A stretch of 64,000 nucleotides of DNA from Ipomoea triloba. Lineage: Eukaryota > Streptophyta > Magnoliopsida > Solanales > Convolvulaceae. The notes below the pieces were generated by a model that saw only the letters and a program-made list of their open reading frames with translations, was not told where the DNA came from and did no database searches. Where the stretch lies: contig NC_044917.1 of the NCBI RefSeq assembly GCF_003576645.1, positions 18,077,151-18,141,150 on the forward strand, in the 5' to 3' direction. Made by a program: the position numbers and the translations under genes. Positions within the stretch are counted from its first letter, which is position 1. Each line of letters starts with the position of its first letter. Below, one piece after another: positions 21,912 to 33,448 of this stretch.

Positions 21912-23319
21912 AGTCGATGGGTCAATCGAGAAGTTCAAAGCCAGGCTTGTCGCATAGGGCTTTAAACAAAAAGAAGGAGTAGACTTCTTTGACACTTATG
22001 CACCTGTAGCGAGGATTGCTACCATTAGATTGTTAATTGCCATTTCAGCCATACACAATCTTGTAATTCATCAAATGGATGTCAAGACTGCATTCTTAAA
22101 TGGTGAATTAGAGGAGGAAGTGTATATGAAGCAACCAGAAGGCTTCGTGGTTGCTAGACAAGAGCATAAAGTTTGCAAGTTAATCAAGTCACTTTATGGC
22201 TTAAAGCAAGCCCCTAAGCAATGGCATGATCGGTTTGATCAAGTGGTGCTAGCTAATGGGTATAGGATAAATCAATTTGATAAATGTATCTATAGCAAAT
22301 TTGATAACCAAGGACAAGGGGTCATTATTTGCTTATACGTAGATGACATGTTGATTTTTGAAACTAATATGGAAAAGGTTAAGGAAACCAAAGAGTTTCT
22401 TAGTTCCAGTTTCTCCATGAAAGATTTGGGAGAAGCATAAGTTATTCTTGGAATAAAAATAACTAAAGTACAGGATGGTGTTAGATTGACACAATCTCAT
22501 TATATTGAGAAAGTGTTAAAAAGGTTTAATCACTTGAGTGGTTCTCCAGTTTCTACTCCTATGGACCCTTCGTTGAAGTTAATTCCAAATGAAGGTAATC
22601 CAGTTTCTCAGTTAGAGTATTCGAAAGTGATAGGATGCTTAATGTATGCAATGACTAGTACTCGTCCTGATATTGCGTTTGCAGTAGGAAAGGTGAGTAG
22701 ATACACTAGCAATCCCAGTGCAGTACATTGGTTGGCATGAAAAAGAATCTTGAAATATCTGAATAAAACCATCGATTATGGTTTGGTGTATTCGAGAGAT
22801 ATCTCCATCCTGGAAGGATATTCTGATGCTAGTTGGATTTCAAATCAGGAAGATTATTCCTCAACTAGTGGATGGGTGTTTCTGCTTGGAGGAGGTGCAA
22901 TCTCCTGGGCTTCTAAAAAGCAAAGTTGCATTTCAGATTCAACTATGGCATCTGAATTCATTGCATTAGCTTCTGCATCTAAAGAAGCTGAGTGGCTAAG
23001 GAATTTGATTATGGAAATTCCAATTTGGCCGAAACCGATGTCACCAATTTTAGTGCATTGTGACAGCGCTACTACACTGGCAAAAGCATATAACAATGTT
23101 TATAATGGCAAGTCAAGACACATAGGCATGCGACATAGCTATGTGCGGGAGCTCCTAGTTAATGGTTTTGTAGCACTTGACTTTGTACGGTCCCGGTTCA
23201 ATTTAGCGGATCCGTTTACTAAAGCCTTGGCAAGGGACATGGTGTTGAAAACATTGGAAGGGATAGGTTTAAAACCCAACTCTAGTCGAGAGGTGAAGGA
23301 AAGCACAACTCACGCCTAA
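21887..23319 (+). pseudogene. Copia reverse transcriptase and RNase H, three in-frame stops
   Basis: One frame running through RT and RNase H, with a TAG at 21955-21957, a TAA at 22438-22440 and a TGA at 22738-22740. RT motifs present are VARIATIRLL, HQMDVKTAFLNGEL, SLYGLKQAPKQWH and the catalytic YVDDML (~22336-22353). RNase H follows with GYSDASW, SSTSGWVFLLGGG, SWASKKQ and TMASEFIALASASKEAEWL. It ends with the family's LADPFTKAL segment and a TAA at 23317-23319. These enzymes would make and trim the cDNA in the particle. All catalytic motifs are still recognisable, so decay is recent, consistent with the similar LTRs. Confidence 0.9.
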
Positions 23320-23803
23320 GTTATTACGTTAGGTCCTGAGTTCAATGATTGATGAGTACTTCATTAATCGGCTGCAAGTACTAAATAAAATGTATCCCTA
23401 AAGTCAGTACTTGGTTTTTCTGCATGAGTGAGAGGATGAGATTACTCTTAACTAATCCTTTGAGAAAATGCTTACTACAGGGCATGATTTAAAAGATTAG
23501 CCTATGTGAACATGAAGTGTAGCCGCTTCAAGAGCTTAGGGTTTGGCTTGATATGTTTATGAATAGATACGGACACATAGTTGTTAATAGTGTCAAGTTT
23601 TGAGATTTGTGACTGTAAAAATTTGTGTGTATTCTACCTACATTTCTTCAAAGAGACTGCGTGGTTCAAGGTTCGTCCACCACTGCAATCCGAATTGATG
23701 TATCGCGTATTATACTATGTGGAAGTTCAATCTTTAAGACACTTTCATTTATGCACAAGTTTTTGGATTTATCTTGGTAAAGCCTTAACCTTTACTATAT
23801 AAA

Positions 23804-23814
23804 TAGAGGAGGAT
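23804..23814 (+). promoter_or_regulatory. Copia polypurine tract
   Basis: AGAGGAGGAT lies directly before the 3' LTR. It is the plus-strand primer of this element. Confidence 0.8.
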
Positions 23815-24636
23815 TGTTGGATATTTATATAGTAATGGAAATTAATGGTTCGGATGTCTACCATGCAAGCTTAAATAATATTTGGGGTTGTGGAGTTATA
23901 AGTATTATTTAGTTTGGTGGAGTTGATTTTAGATAATCGAGAGTTACCTCGAGAGGTCAGTTTATTCGAAAGATCAGTTCGCGGAACATCGGTGTCTCGA
24001 GAGATAGGAATGTTTGAGAGATACATCGAGAGATCAGTTCGATCGACAGATGTCTCGATAGTCTTTTTGTAAACTTCCAACTCTCGAGAGATGCGAATCT
24101 GTGAAGCGTTCTATGACTCGAATGCTGATCTGATATATGTAAGGGTAAGTATTGTACACATGTTTTAGTATCTCTTGTTTTGCAACAAGTATATTGCATT
24201 GGGGATATTAAGACTAGAATGTGTTTTAACACGTTTATCATGCATGGGTACGTAACTTACGTAAACCGGATTATCCTATCCAAAATCGGTTGGAATTTCA
24301 AATATATGGTTGAAGGTGGTTTAGCAACAGCCATAAACTTCCAGTAACTGCTCCCAACGGTTAGAATTTTCTCTATATATTCTAGGGAGTGTCATCTGAT
24401 GAAATATAGCAAGTTTTGCATTCTATCAAGTTATTTCACGGTTCAAATCTCTCATAAAGTTTCTTTTCAAGCAACAAAGAACTTTGTTTCATCTTCTTGT
24501 ATCCCATAAGATTTAGTCTTGAAACCTCGTTGCTTTGTGAGAGGGAAGATTAAAAGCTTATAGGAAAGTGATATCACGCCTGAAGATCTCATTTCCTCGT
24601 TTTTGTTATTCCTCATATTCCTCTCAAAAACCAACA
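23815..24636 (+). mobile_element. Copia 3' LTR
   Basis: 822 bp, colinear with 18446-19267 without visible indels. About twelve single-base differences were counted by eye. It keeps the same TATA-like box and TCGAGA cluster. Confidence 0.94.
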
Positions 24637-25130
24637 CTTCAAGACTTTAATTTAGTTCTTTTAGCTAAGCAAGGTTGCCATTTTTTTACTCAACTGAATT
24701 CGTTGGCTGCTAAGCTTTTCAAAGCCAGGTATTTTTCCGATTGCTCCTTTTTACAAGCTAAGTTGGGTGATAACTCGAGCTATGTATGGAGATCTATTCT
24801 TGCTGCCCAAGACCTTCTCCGGAGAGGTTATTACTATCGGATTGGTAACGGGAATGCTACCAGAATTTAGGACGAACCATGGTTACCTTATTCGGCTGCT
24901 CCGTTCATTGCTTCTCCTCTTTTAAATAAGATGTTTTGTGCTAGAGATGTTGAGCTGATTCAGAAAATCCCTATTTCACCTTCCTATGAGGATCAATTGT
25001 GTTGGAGGGATGATATTCGTGGTGTGTATACTGTGAAACAAGGCTATAGATTGATCACACAAGGAGCAGTTAATGAAACCACCCAATTCTCTGCAGGGAA
25101 GTTGTTATGGAAGCTAAATTTGAAATTTTG
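24637..25130 (+). pseudogene. L1-type LINE, 3' portion of ORF2
   Basis: Continuation of the LINE after the Copia insertion: QDFNLVLLAKQGCHFFT, NSLAAKLFKARYF, SSYVWRSILAAQDLLRRG, RIGNGNATRI, then a stop and DEPWLP in the same frame. It goes on through GVYTVKQGY and LLWKLN and stops matching at about 25128, before the reverse-transcriptase zinc-binding domain would end. The sequence then passes into unrelated Gypsy-like LTR sequence, so the LINE 3' end is lost. Confidence 0.85.
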
Positions 25131-27785
25131 GGTGGAGGTGCGCCCTGAGTGTTATGTTGTTGAGTAAATGATATGATGTTGGATGCTACATGGATGTTGT
25201 TGGAAGATTTCTGGTTGGAGAAAATGGGATTGTCTGATAAATGTTGCAGAAATGGAGGTCACTGCCCCGTCTGAGTGTTGAGCAAGCGGGATTGGCCGTT
25301 GCCTTGGAAGCCCCGTCAACCAACCCTACATGTGGAGTGGCTGGCAAGAGGTAAGCCCTGCCACCTCATGCCATAGCGCACGGGTCCCGTGCAGTGGGGC
25401 CTTGAGCCCTGCCGCGCAACCCGTGTGTCTATGGTCCTGTAGGTGATTTATGGGTAAGTGGTTGAAGGTGGGAAATTGTGGACTAAATATGAGTTATGGG
25501 CATCATAAATAAGTAAGGATTACAATATTGATGGGTTAAGATAATGATGGTGAGAGTATGTTGGAATGGATCAATAGTGGCTTCTAAATGTAATGGCTTT
25601 GATTAGTCTATAAGTAATTGATAATTATGGATTATGGTTAATAATGGTGACTTGATAATGATGTTATAATGTTGTTGACTGGTTGTCGAGGATGGATTGC
25701 AAGGTTAGTAGTTACTAATGACAGTAATTAATGCTTAAGAGTGTTTAAGGTTAATTGTTGGATTATGGGTGACTAAATATCGATTATGGATTGTGATGGA
25801 CTACTACGACAATTATTGGTTATGTTGTGATTAATAATGAGGTTAGATTGATATTAATGATGGATTAACAGTGGAGTTCAGGAGGTAATTAAGCTCTAAT
25901 TATAGCGATTAAGGACTGCTGATAGTTATTAAGGTTTAATGAATGGATGAATAGATTGAATGGTAATTAGTATACTATCAAGGGGTGACTAATTATTTGA
26001 AGAATTATTCCTTTGGGATTTAGTTGAGAATTGGAAATCTCTCTATTGGTGAATAAGTTATGGTTTAAAGGAATTTAAGTAATGATAACATTATGATATA
26101 TATTGAGGAAAGTGTTATATGGAAATATTGAGATAAAGATTGTATATGATGAATCTTGGGGAAATAGTTGTTGAACGATTTTGGATTATGGTTAGGCAAT
26201 GACTTTACCTCAAGTTATGATCTAATAGTGTTGATCATGGTGGAAGTTATTGATGACGATAGTGATAAGAACAACTATCTATTATTAGTTAATGGTGGAA
26301 CCATGATTATGGATCACCGATGATGATTGGATTGTAAGATGGATTGAAATCCATGATAAGGAGTAAGTATTGGGAATGGACACATGAAGTATTAGTAGAA
26401 TATATAAGTGTCCGAGGTGTGACCAGCTCGTGTTCAGCTATGTTTTCTTCCAAATTTTGCTCGTACTTGAGCTATGCTTGAAAAGCCTTTGGGCAAGTAA
26501 AAATGTTTCTGAAAACTTACGTTGAAGAACGTATGCTATTTTGGTACATCGGTTGTCAAAACCTTATTTTTTTTAAAGGAAAATACCACTTTTACTGAGT
26601 GGGCACTCTACGTGGGAATGATGAGGAAATGATGTCTAAAATGAATAAAACCTTAGTTTCAAGAAGTTACGAGGACCTTGTTGTCTTTTTACCTCGGGCT
26701 ATAATTACCGAATGTTGTCATTGAAATATGTACGGTTGTATTCGTACTTAGGCGAAGTCTATTCGCCGAGTCTCTACGTCACTCATGTATGGCTAGACTG
26801 TGGGGGTGTGCACACTTAAGCGTATTGACTCCGTCGTCTCCGAGTTGGTGTCACTTTAATGGACCTAGGCGGGGCCACACTAGGGGCCATTCTAATGAAC
26901 CATCGTCCAAGGGACCGAGAAGAGAACTTGGGTAATGACCGCAAGCCCATGTTCCAGGTTCAATCGGTCAACGACAAGGAATATTCAACATTTCCTATAA
27001 GGCCTCATACTTTGAAATGAAACTAAGTCGAGTTTTCACAAGTATTGGTTGAATCAATGACTATGATGAGATATGTGATACTAGTTCCAAGAAACTAGTC
27101 GAGTGATGTCTGAGAAATGGGATATTGTGAAGATGTCAAGTATGGTTGTGAAAATTCACGCGTGCATCGTGAAAATGATGAAATTCCTGGAAATGAGAAG
27201 GTTTGCAAATTCGTCTGAAAGACATGAAAATGATTTTGAGCGGCAGTTATGCCATTATTCTTATTTGAGAAAAGCTTTACACAATTTAACGTGTATACGC
27301 TACTATACTATCTATGAATCATTTGGTTGCGGGTAGATTTTCAAATCATGGGTAAAAACTTTACGAATTTCCAAATTATTTATGTTTTCAAACCTTTGTC
27401 TACTTTTAAGTGACAACGGATTCCCTTACTTAGCCGTCGTGCTAACTACACTTCGATGTGTTTTCCTTATCAGATGCAGTGTAGCGTGGGCCCTTGTAGC
27501 CCGATGAGCTCTGAATAGGATGGAGGTACAGGTTGAGGTCTACTCTATCCTAGAATAGACACCCTGGAAGAATTATTTCCATATGTATTAAGTTTGATGT
27601 TGATGTTGTATATTGATGTTGTAAGTTTAGCCTGTGCACTTAGAGTAGAGGTTGTCAAAGAGGTGATAGAATTCACTCTAGGTGTGGAGGTAGCACCCAG
27701 TTTTCTGCTGATAAGATGTATGCTTCCGCAGCGTTTTATTACGGATTTTGTAATAAATGTAAGAGTTGAAAATTGGGGTGTTAGA
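25131..27785 (+). mobile_element. Degenerate Gypsy (Del/Tekay-like) LTR sequence
   Basis: Non-coding sequence sharing ordered blocks with the LTR of the Tekay-type element at 42585-47275. These include ACGTTGAAGAACGTATGCTA (~26520), GGTTGTCAAAACCTTATTTT (~26550), a GGTGTGCACACTTAAG block (~26806), TTACTTAGCCGTCGTGCTAA (~27425) and TTGTAGCCCGATGAGC (~27495). It ends GGGGTGTTAGA at 27785, comparable to GGGGTGTTACA. The left edge is unclear because it abuts the broken LINE. There are no coding domains, so this is a solo or truncated LTR of a related, older family. Confidence 0.65.
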
Positions 27786-29690
27786 GCTTAGCGCCTAGGC
27801 GAGGGATTTTTGCAACAGTAGCTGTAGGCATGCGGGTCTCAGGGCCCTATACCCTTGGGTTCGGTTACTGCTTGTTGATCCCGTACCTGTTTGACCTGTG
27901 TTCTGGATGAAAATCATTTTATAAATAAAGCATGTTATTCTCATTTTCTTGTTGGAAATCTATTTGATATACCTAGAAGTAATATTCATAACTCTATGTG
28001 TTAATATGAGTGTACCCAAATTAATTATTTAACATAGAAGATTTGCGCATGGATACTCGTTCTACCATAATTATTTTATAAACATATACCTATTGCCTAT
28101 TTTCAAAACTTATTTATATATTTATTCTATATTTTTAAAGTATGATATGTATGTAAGTATATACTCATATGTGTATATACTTATATGTATGGCTTATTTC
28201 AATCAATGAGAAATTCTATGATGAGTATATGCATCCATATATATTGAATGTGAGGAAAACCTATATTTTTGGAGGATCCGACTGGACGGATGATCATTTC
28301 AGAAGTTATGATGAGATGATAACGACTGGACGGATGATCATTTCAGAAGTTATGATGAGATGATACCGACTGGATGGCTGATCCTTTCGGAGTTTATGTT
28401 ATGATGAGAAAAAGCGACTTGATAAAAAAATCTCCGGTTCGCTTTAGGGTTGGTTTACTACCCGCTGGGATTGGAATCCAAGTTAGGGGGTGTACACACT
28501 TAAGGTAGTGGTCCTGATTCCACCTTTAGTAAAGTGGGGTGCTGTGGTGTTCAGTAGAGGGTTGCTATCACTCAGGGCTTCACTGAGGTTATGTCCCTAC
28601 CCCATTTTTGTGATATTGAGACATGATGAGATCAAACGTTATGAGATTGATGAAGTGATTGAATTTCCTCTTGTATTACTATAAAGTATTATTATTTTCT
28701 TGAGAGTGAAAGTACTATTATCAAATGATATCTTGAATAACTATCTTACTATGACTTTTCTATACTTATATTAATAATAAAGGAATGACTATTATTTAAC
28801 CTTATGAGCTTACTTATGTTGATTTCATAAAGAAAGAGGCCAAGAACCTTGTTTACTATTTATGAATATCCTCTAGTATATTACCTCTATTTGTTCATTC
28901 TTTGAATTGAAGTTGTATAACTTGTGCACTTAATTGATTATTTGGTCATCTTATAAGCATGTGGATAGTTAAATATTCTATAATGCTCCCACGTATGTTG
29001 TTCAAGTATATATGTGACCTACCTTTATTTGCACGTACCTTAGCATGACTTGTCAGTTTATTAAGTCTTTCGCGGTATATTTTATTTTGAAATGTCAAAC
29101 TATCTATTTCCCCTAAAACCGATATTCTATAATTGGTTGAATTATTCTACTATGAACTTATTTGGTATTTGTTATTTGATGCTCTATGTGATTGTCTGAA
29201 CCACTCGTTTTCAAAACCTATATATATGTATAAATCTATTTTACAGGGTTGAGTGGTTTATGCTTAGCATTTATGCTAACGGGTTGTTTTCTACTAGTTT
29301 TATTAACCCCTTTCAGGTTTGGATTTTTGAATGATGAGCGCGTTGCCAAATTAGATTAGTATTTTGTTATCTAGCTCCTAGGTTATTAAACCATTCATTA
29401 GATTGAATATCCTAATGTAGACTTGTATGAAGATTTATGTCCGCTGTGTTTTGTTGGTGCTTAGACACCGGGGTCTGAGAACTCTTATGATTTAGTTTGT
29501 TTTAGATTTGTTTAGACTTTTAGCTTAGTCAGGTATTCAGTCTTGGATGTCTGGCTACGGCAGTAGCACTCCCGATATGCTAAGTATTAGACTTTGATGT
29601 TTGAAAGTCATTCGTTTAATCCTCTTATCTATGTTTTAGAATTCATATTACCCTAGGCTCGAATGTGCTAAAATCGGGGATGTTATAGTG
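27786..29690 (+). mobile_element. Second eroded Gypsy-type LTR sequence
   Basis: Non-coding. It contains a GGGGGTGTACACACTTAAG block at about 28485-28505, as in the Tekay-like LTRs, and ends AAATCGGGGATGTTATA near 29687, which looks like an altered LTR terminus. The distal part (29302 onward) is also present at 49933-50315. No ORF of interest. A 44-bp tandem repeat lies inside (28267-28385). Confidence 0.55.
28267..28385. repeat. 44-bp tandem repeat
   Basis: The unit GACTGGACGGATGATCATTT plus the following 24 bases is repeated about 2.5 times. It is part of the eroded LTR. Confidence 0.85.
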
Positions 29691-30966
29691 AGTTTTAGTG
29701 TGAGTCTCAGTGATCCTCACGGAGTCCCACCATGACTCTTTGTCCTGAAGGCTGCGAGAAGGCACAGACTTCAGACTATAAATACCTTTGGTTAGTTATT
29801 TTAAAGATACTTTTGAATTTCTGAACTCTCCCTCTAGATCGATTTCTCTCCACAAACCCATCTTAGAATCCTTGTACATTGTAATCCATTATCAATTAGA
29901 AGATTTAGAGGAAGAAATCCTTTGTAATTACACCATTCAACCTCAATTTCTAGATTTCCTTGTTCTCATTATTTATTATTTAGGGAAAATGTCACTTTTT
30001 CCCCCTATGTTATGTGCTTATAACACTTTTCCCTCCTGTGTTATTAAAGTGGCAGTTTTTCTCCCTCAGTTATTTTAAAAGTGGTAGTTTTCTCCCTTGT
30101 AATAATAAATTGACATTTTTACCCTTAAAAATAACCATTTCATTTATTTTTATTCTCCAACCAATTATTACTAATATGTATGGAAGATCACAGTTCGATA
30201 CGAACCTAATCGAACATTGTAGCAATCGAACTTAAATAGTATAGACGATTACGGTTACGATTCAGAACCGAAAAAATAAAATAAAATAATTGTTGAATTT
30301 AGACTATTTTTAAATTAGAAATAAAAGTATAAAAATAAATAAATAAATAATAAATATATAAATAAGTTTTGATTGGCGGTTCAAAATCGAAATTGGAACC
30401 GAACCGTACCGATTTATCAAAATAAGTGTTTGATCATTTTTACTATATATGACTGTGGTTAAATTTCGGTTCACGGTTCAATAATTATTTAATTTTATTT
30501 TTCGGTTATGAATCGTAACTAGAACCGTCCATACTATTTTGATATGATTGCTACAGTGTTTGGTTAGGTTCGAATCGAATCGTGATCATCCATACCTATA
30601 AGTAATAATTTGTTAGAGAAGAAAAATAAATGAAATAATTATTTTTAAGTACCTATAAGTAATAATTTGTTAGAGAAGAAAAATAAATGAAATAATTATT
30701 TTTAAGGGTAACAATGTCAATTTAACATTTCAAGAGGAAAAACTGTCATTTTAATAACACATGGGGGAAAAGTGCTATAAGCACATAACATTGGGGGAAA
30801 AAGTGTCATTTTCCCTATTATTTATTACTTGAACATGCAATACTCAAATATATTTAGGTTAGCTTTCAAACACTATATGAACCTATGCTTTTACTTAAAT
30901 TCCCTTTAAGACATTTCTTGAGAACGATACTCTTATTTTTCATATCACCGCTAAAACCAACTTTCA
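29691..30966 (+). mobile_element. Athila/Tat-type 5' LTR remnant, interrupted by a MULE
   Basis: The sequence from about 29691 to the CA at 30965-30966 lies before a Gypsy-type primer site and gag start, so it should be the 5' LTR. A TATA-like CTATAAATACC lies at about 29777. A Mutator-like element splits it at 29983-30815. The exact LTR start is uncertain: a TGAGT word near 29690 is the best candidate. The paralogous LTR in segment B ends at 51286. Confidence 0.6.
29983..30815. mobile_element. Mutator-like element with 9-bp target duplication
   Basis: An 833-bp element opening GGGAAAATGTCACTTTTTCC and closing with the inverted form. The TIR similarity extends inward ~200 bp in eroded form (TAACACTTTTCCC / GGGGAAAAGTGCTATAA and further). 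Perfect 9-bp flanks TATTATTTA are at 29974-29982 and 30816-30824. Segment B lacks the element. Inside are a 63-bp tandem duplication (CCTATAAGTAATAATTTGTT and following, ~30595-30710) and no transposase. Confidence 0.88.
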
Positions 30967-30968
30967 AA

Positions 30969-31280
30969 TGGCGCATTGCCAAGGAATGACATCGGTTTTT
31001 GAGTAATGAGTCCATTTGGGTTAACATGGGACATCATTCGAGTTAGAGAGTCTAACCACCATCATTTACTTGTTATTTTTGTAATTTACTTTGTTGTTTT
31101 TGAGTATTTAAATTGCTACTACTCTCACTAGCAATTAATTCTAGTTGTTGTTGTCTTTGTGCTCACAGGTGAATAGCTAGTTGCATACAAACCCGTTCTA
31201 AAGGTGTGCAAGGATTGCTAACAATTGACCACAAGATCAACGCGATAGTGAGAAAACGGAATAGAGCAGCCGGTTGGTAA
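30969..31280 (+). pseudogene. Athila-type primer site and gag start (segment A, copy 1)
   Basis: TGGCGCATTGCC at 30969 is a mutated form of the TGGCGCCGTTGCC primer site, two bases after the LTR end. At 31185-31280 the frame reads QTRSKGVQGLLTIDHKIN and ends in GW and a TAA. The first codon is ATA where segment B has ATG. The reading matches the gag start MHTRAKGNQGLL of the Athila element at 15619. Coding then stops and CACTA-like sequence follows, so only the first ~32 codons survive. Confidence 0.7.
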
Positions 31281-31369
31281 CCCACGGCACTCACATGTTC
31301 ACGTTGTATGCAAGTGAGTATTGTGGGTTACTACTATTATTAATACCAAAGGCCTCAATTGCATACAAC

Positions 31370-31382
31370 ATCGCCTGTCGTA

Positions 31383-31422
<40 letters not shown>

Positions 31423-31675
31423 GATACGATGTTGGTTCTAGAAAAGAACTAGCGTTGTATCTCTCTCTATTTTTTTTTTGTTTTTTAAAAAGATACCACG
31501 TCGGTTTTTACAACAATCGACGTCGTATTTTAATTTTTTTTTAAATGACATACGACGTCGATTTTAAAAAATCGATGCCATGTAATTTATTTAATACGTT
31601 GATGAGAATTACATAGTGAAATAACTGACGTTGTATGTCAAAAATAACCGACGTCAAAAGTATGTTTTGTACGCG
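31370..31675. mobile_element. CACTA subterminal fragment (segment A, copy 1)
   Basis: Repeated ACGACGTCG(G/A)TT words in both orientations (about 31500-31660) and a terminus resembling GTATTTTTTGTAGTG. These are the same subterminal motifs as in the CACTA element at 59091. It starts with a (TTG)n tract of about 13 units (31384-31423). No coding part. Confidence 0.7.
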
Positions 31676-32185
31676 GGGCGATCCAGAATGAAACCCTTCT
31701 GTTTTTGGGAACGATTTTTCTAATTAAGGGGGTAATCAAACCCCATAGTAGAGTTCTAGCTAGAAACCGGTCAACCAAGCAATAACAATGACTTTGATTT
31801 ATCTTCCTGATAGATAAACCCATGAACCAAACACACCCTATATTTGATCAATTTGTAAAATTTAAATAACTAAAAATGAAAATGTGTTATAATGGAAGAT
31901 CAAAAGTAATCATATATCTCAATAATAAATGTCTCAATAATAAATGTAAGATAGAGAAATGATAAAGGGAATAGAATATCTTTCATATATAGAAATGACA
32001 TGTAATCGGTACAAAGATCATAACCAAGCTCTGGCTATGATTTTAACATTCAAGCTAGACATAGGTAAACACACACACAAGAGAAAGAGAAAAGTGTTTA
32101 TTCTTTGTAATAATTTAATGCACATATAGAGCAAATACTGTAGGATAGAATGATAGATAACACGGATCGAATAATGGAGGTTTTC

Positions 32186-32427
32186 TCAGCACTTGGGTAG
32201 TGAAACCTTGCAGGTTTCAATGGCTTTCTTGGCAGCTGGGGAGTCGATGACATACTCCTTTATAGTGGTCTTGGCAGCTGGGGAGTCGATGACATACTCC
32301 TTTATAGTGGGATTCTTGACGTATTCGCAGAAGCAAGGCTTCTGTTGATTAAGTCTCACGCAGCAAAGTTGTGATGGTTTGGTGTCGAACGTTAAGGCAC
32401 TTAGACAAGGGCTCAGCTGCTGCACGT
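32186..32427 (-). CDS. nsLTP2 gene, partial at gap, with 14-codon duplication
   Basis: The C-terminal part of a type-2 non-specific lipid transfer protein, identical in layout to the complete gene at 34212-34490 but cut by the Ns at 32428, so the signal peptide and first Cys are missing. It contains an in-frame 42-bp tandem duplication that repeats IKEYVIDSPAAK with two extra residues between the CFC motif and the next Cys. In nsLTP2s that spacing is normally 23-24 residues, and here it is 38. Because this copy lies in a contig-end overlap with the copy after the gap, it is probably the same gene. The duplication may be an allelic variant or a contig-end error. Confidence 0.6.
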
Positions 32428-32617
32428 NNNNNNNNNNNNNNNNNNNNNNNNNNNNNNNNNNNNNNNNNNNNNNNNNNNNNNNNNNNNNNNNNNNNNNNNN
32501 NNNNNNNNNNNNNNNNNNNNNNNNNNNNNNNNNNNNNNNNNNNNNNNNNNNNNNNNNNNNNNNNNNNNNNNNNNNNNNNNNNNNNNNNNNNNNNNNNNNN
32601 NNNNNNNNNNNNNNNNN
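32428..32617. other. Assembly gap (190 Ns)
   Basis: A run of 190 Ns flanked on both sides by copies of the same ~1.8-kb sequence: 30592-32427 before and 32618-34411 after. See the finding on unmerged overlaps. Confidence 0.99.
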
Positions 32618-33408
32618 ATACCTATAAGTAATAATTTGTTAGAGAAGAAAAATAAATGAAATAATTATTTTTAAGTACCTATAAGTAATAATTTGTTAGA
32701 GAAGAAAAATAAATGAAATAATTATTTTTAAGGGTAACAATGTCAATTTAACATTTCAAGAGGAAAAACTGTCATTTTAATAACACATGGGGGAAAAGTG
32801 CTATAAGCACATAACATTGGGGGAAAAAGTGTCATTTTCCCTATTATTTATTACTTGAACATGCAATACTCAAATATATTTAGGTTAGCTTTCAAACACT
32901 ATATGAACCTATGCTTTTACTTAAATTCCCTTTAAGACATTTCTTGAGAACGATACTCTTATTTTTCATATCACCGCTAAAACCAACTTTCAAATGGCGC
33001 ATTGCCAAGGAATGACATCGGTTTTTGAGTAATGAGTCCATTTGGGTTAACATGGGACATCATTCGAGTTAGAGAGTCTAACCACCATCATTTACTTGTT
33101 ATTTTTGTAATTTACTTTGTTGTTTTTGAGTATTTAAATTGCTACTACTCTCACTAGCAATTAATTCTAGTTGTTGTTGTCTTTGTGCTCACAGGTGAAT
33201 AGCTAGTTGCATACAAACCCGTTCTAAAGGTGTGCAAGGATTGCTAACAATTGACCACAAGATCAACGCGATAGTGAGAAAACGGAATAGAGCAGCCGGT
33301 TGGTAACCCACGGCACTCACATGTTCACGTTGTATGCAAGTGAGTATTGTGGGTTACTACTATTATTAATACCAAAGGCCTCAATTGCATACAACATCGC
33401 CTGTCGTA

Positions 33409-33448
<40 letters not shown>

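Larger units (their letters stand above)
18446..24636 (+). mobile_element. Complete Copia element nested in the LINE
   Basis: A 6191-bp element with two 822-bp LTRs (18446-19267 and 23815-24636), flanked by the 5-bp duplication CTTCA (18441-18445, 24637-24641). Removing it joins the LINE reading GFKRLH to QDFNLVLLAKQG, so the insertion site is exact. It carries gag, protease, integrase, reverse transcriptase and RNase H in Copia order, all on the plus strand, with several frameshifts and stops. By eye the LTRs differ at about a dozen positions (~1.5%), which indicates a fairly recent insertion. Confidence 0.95.
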
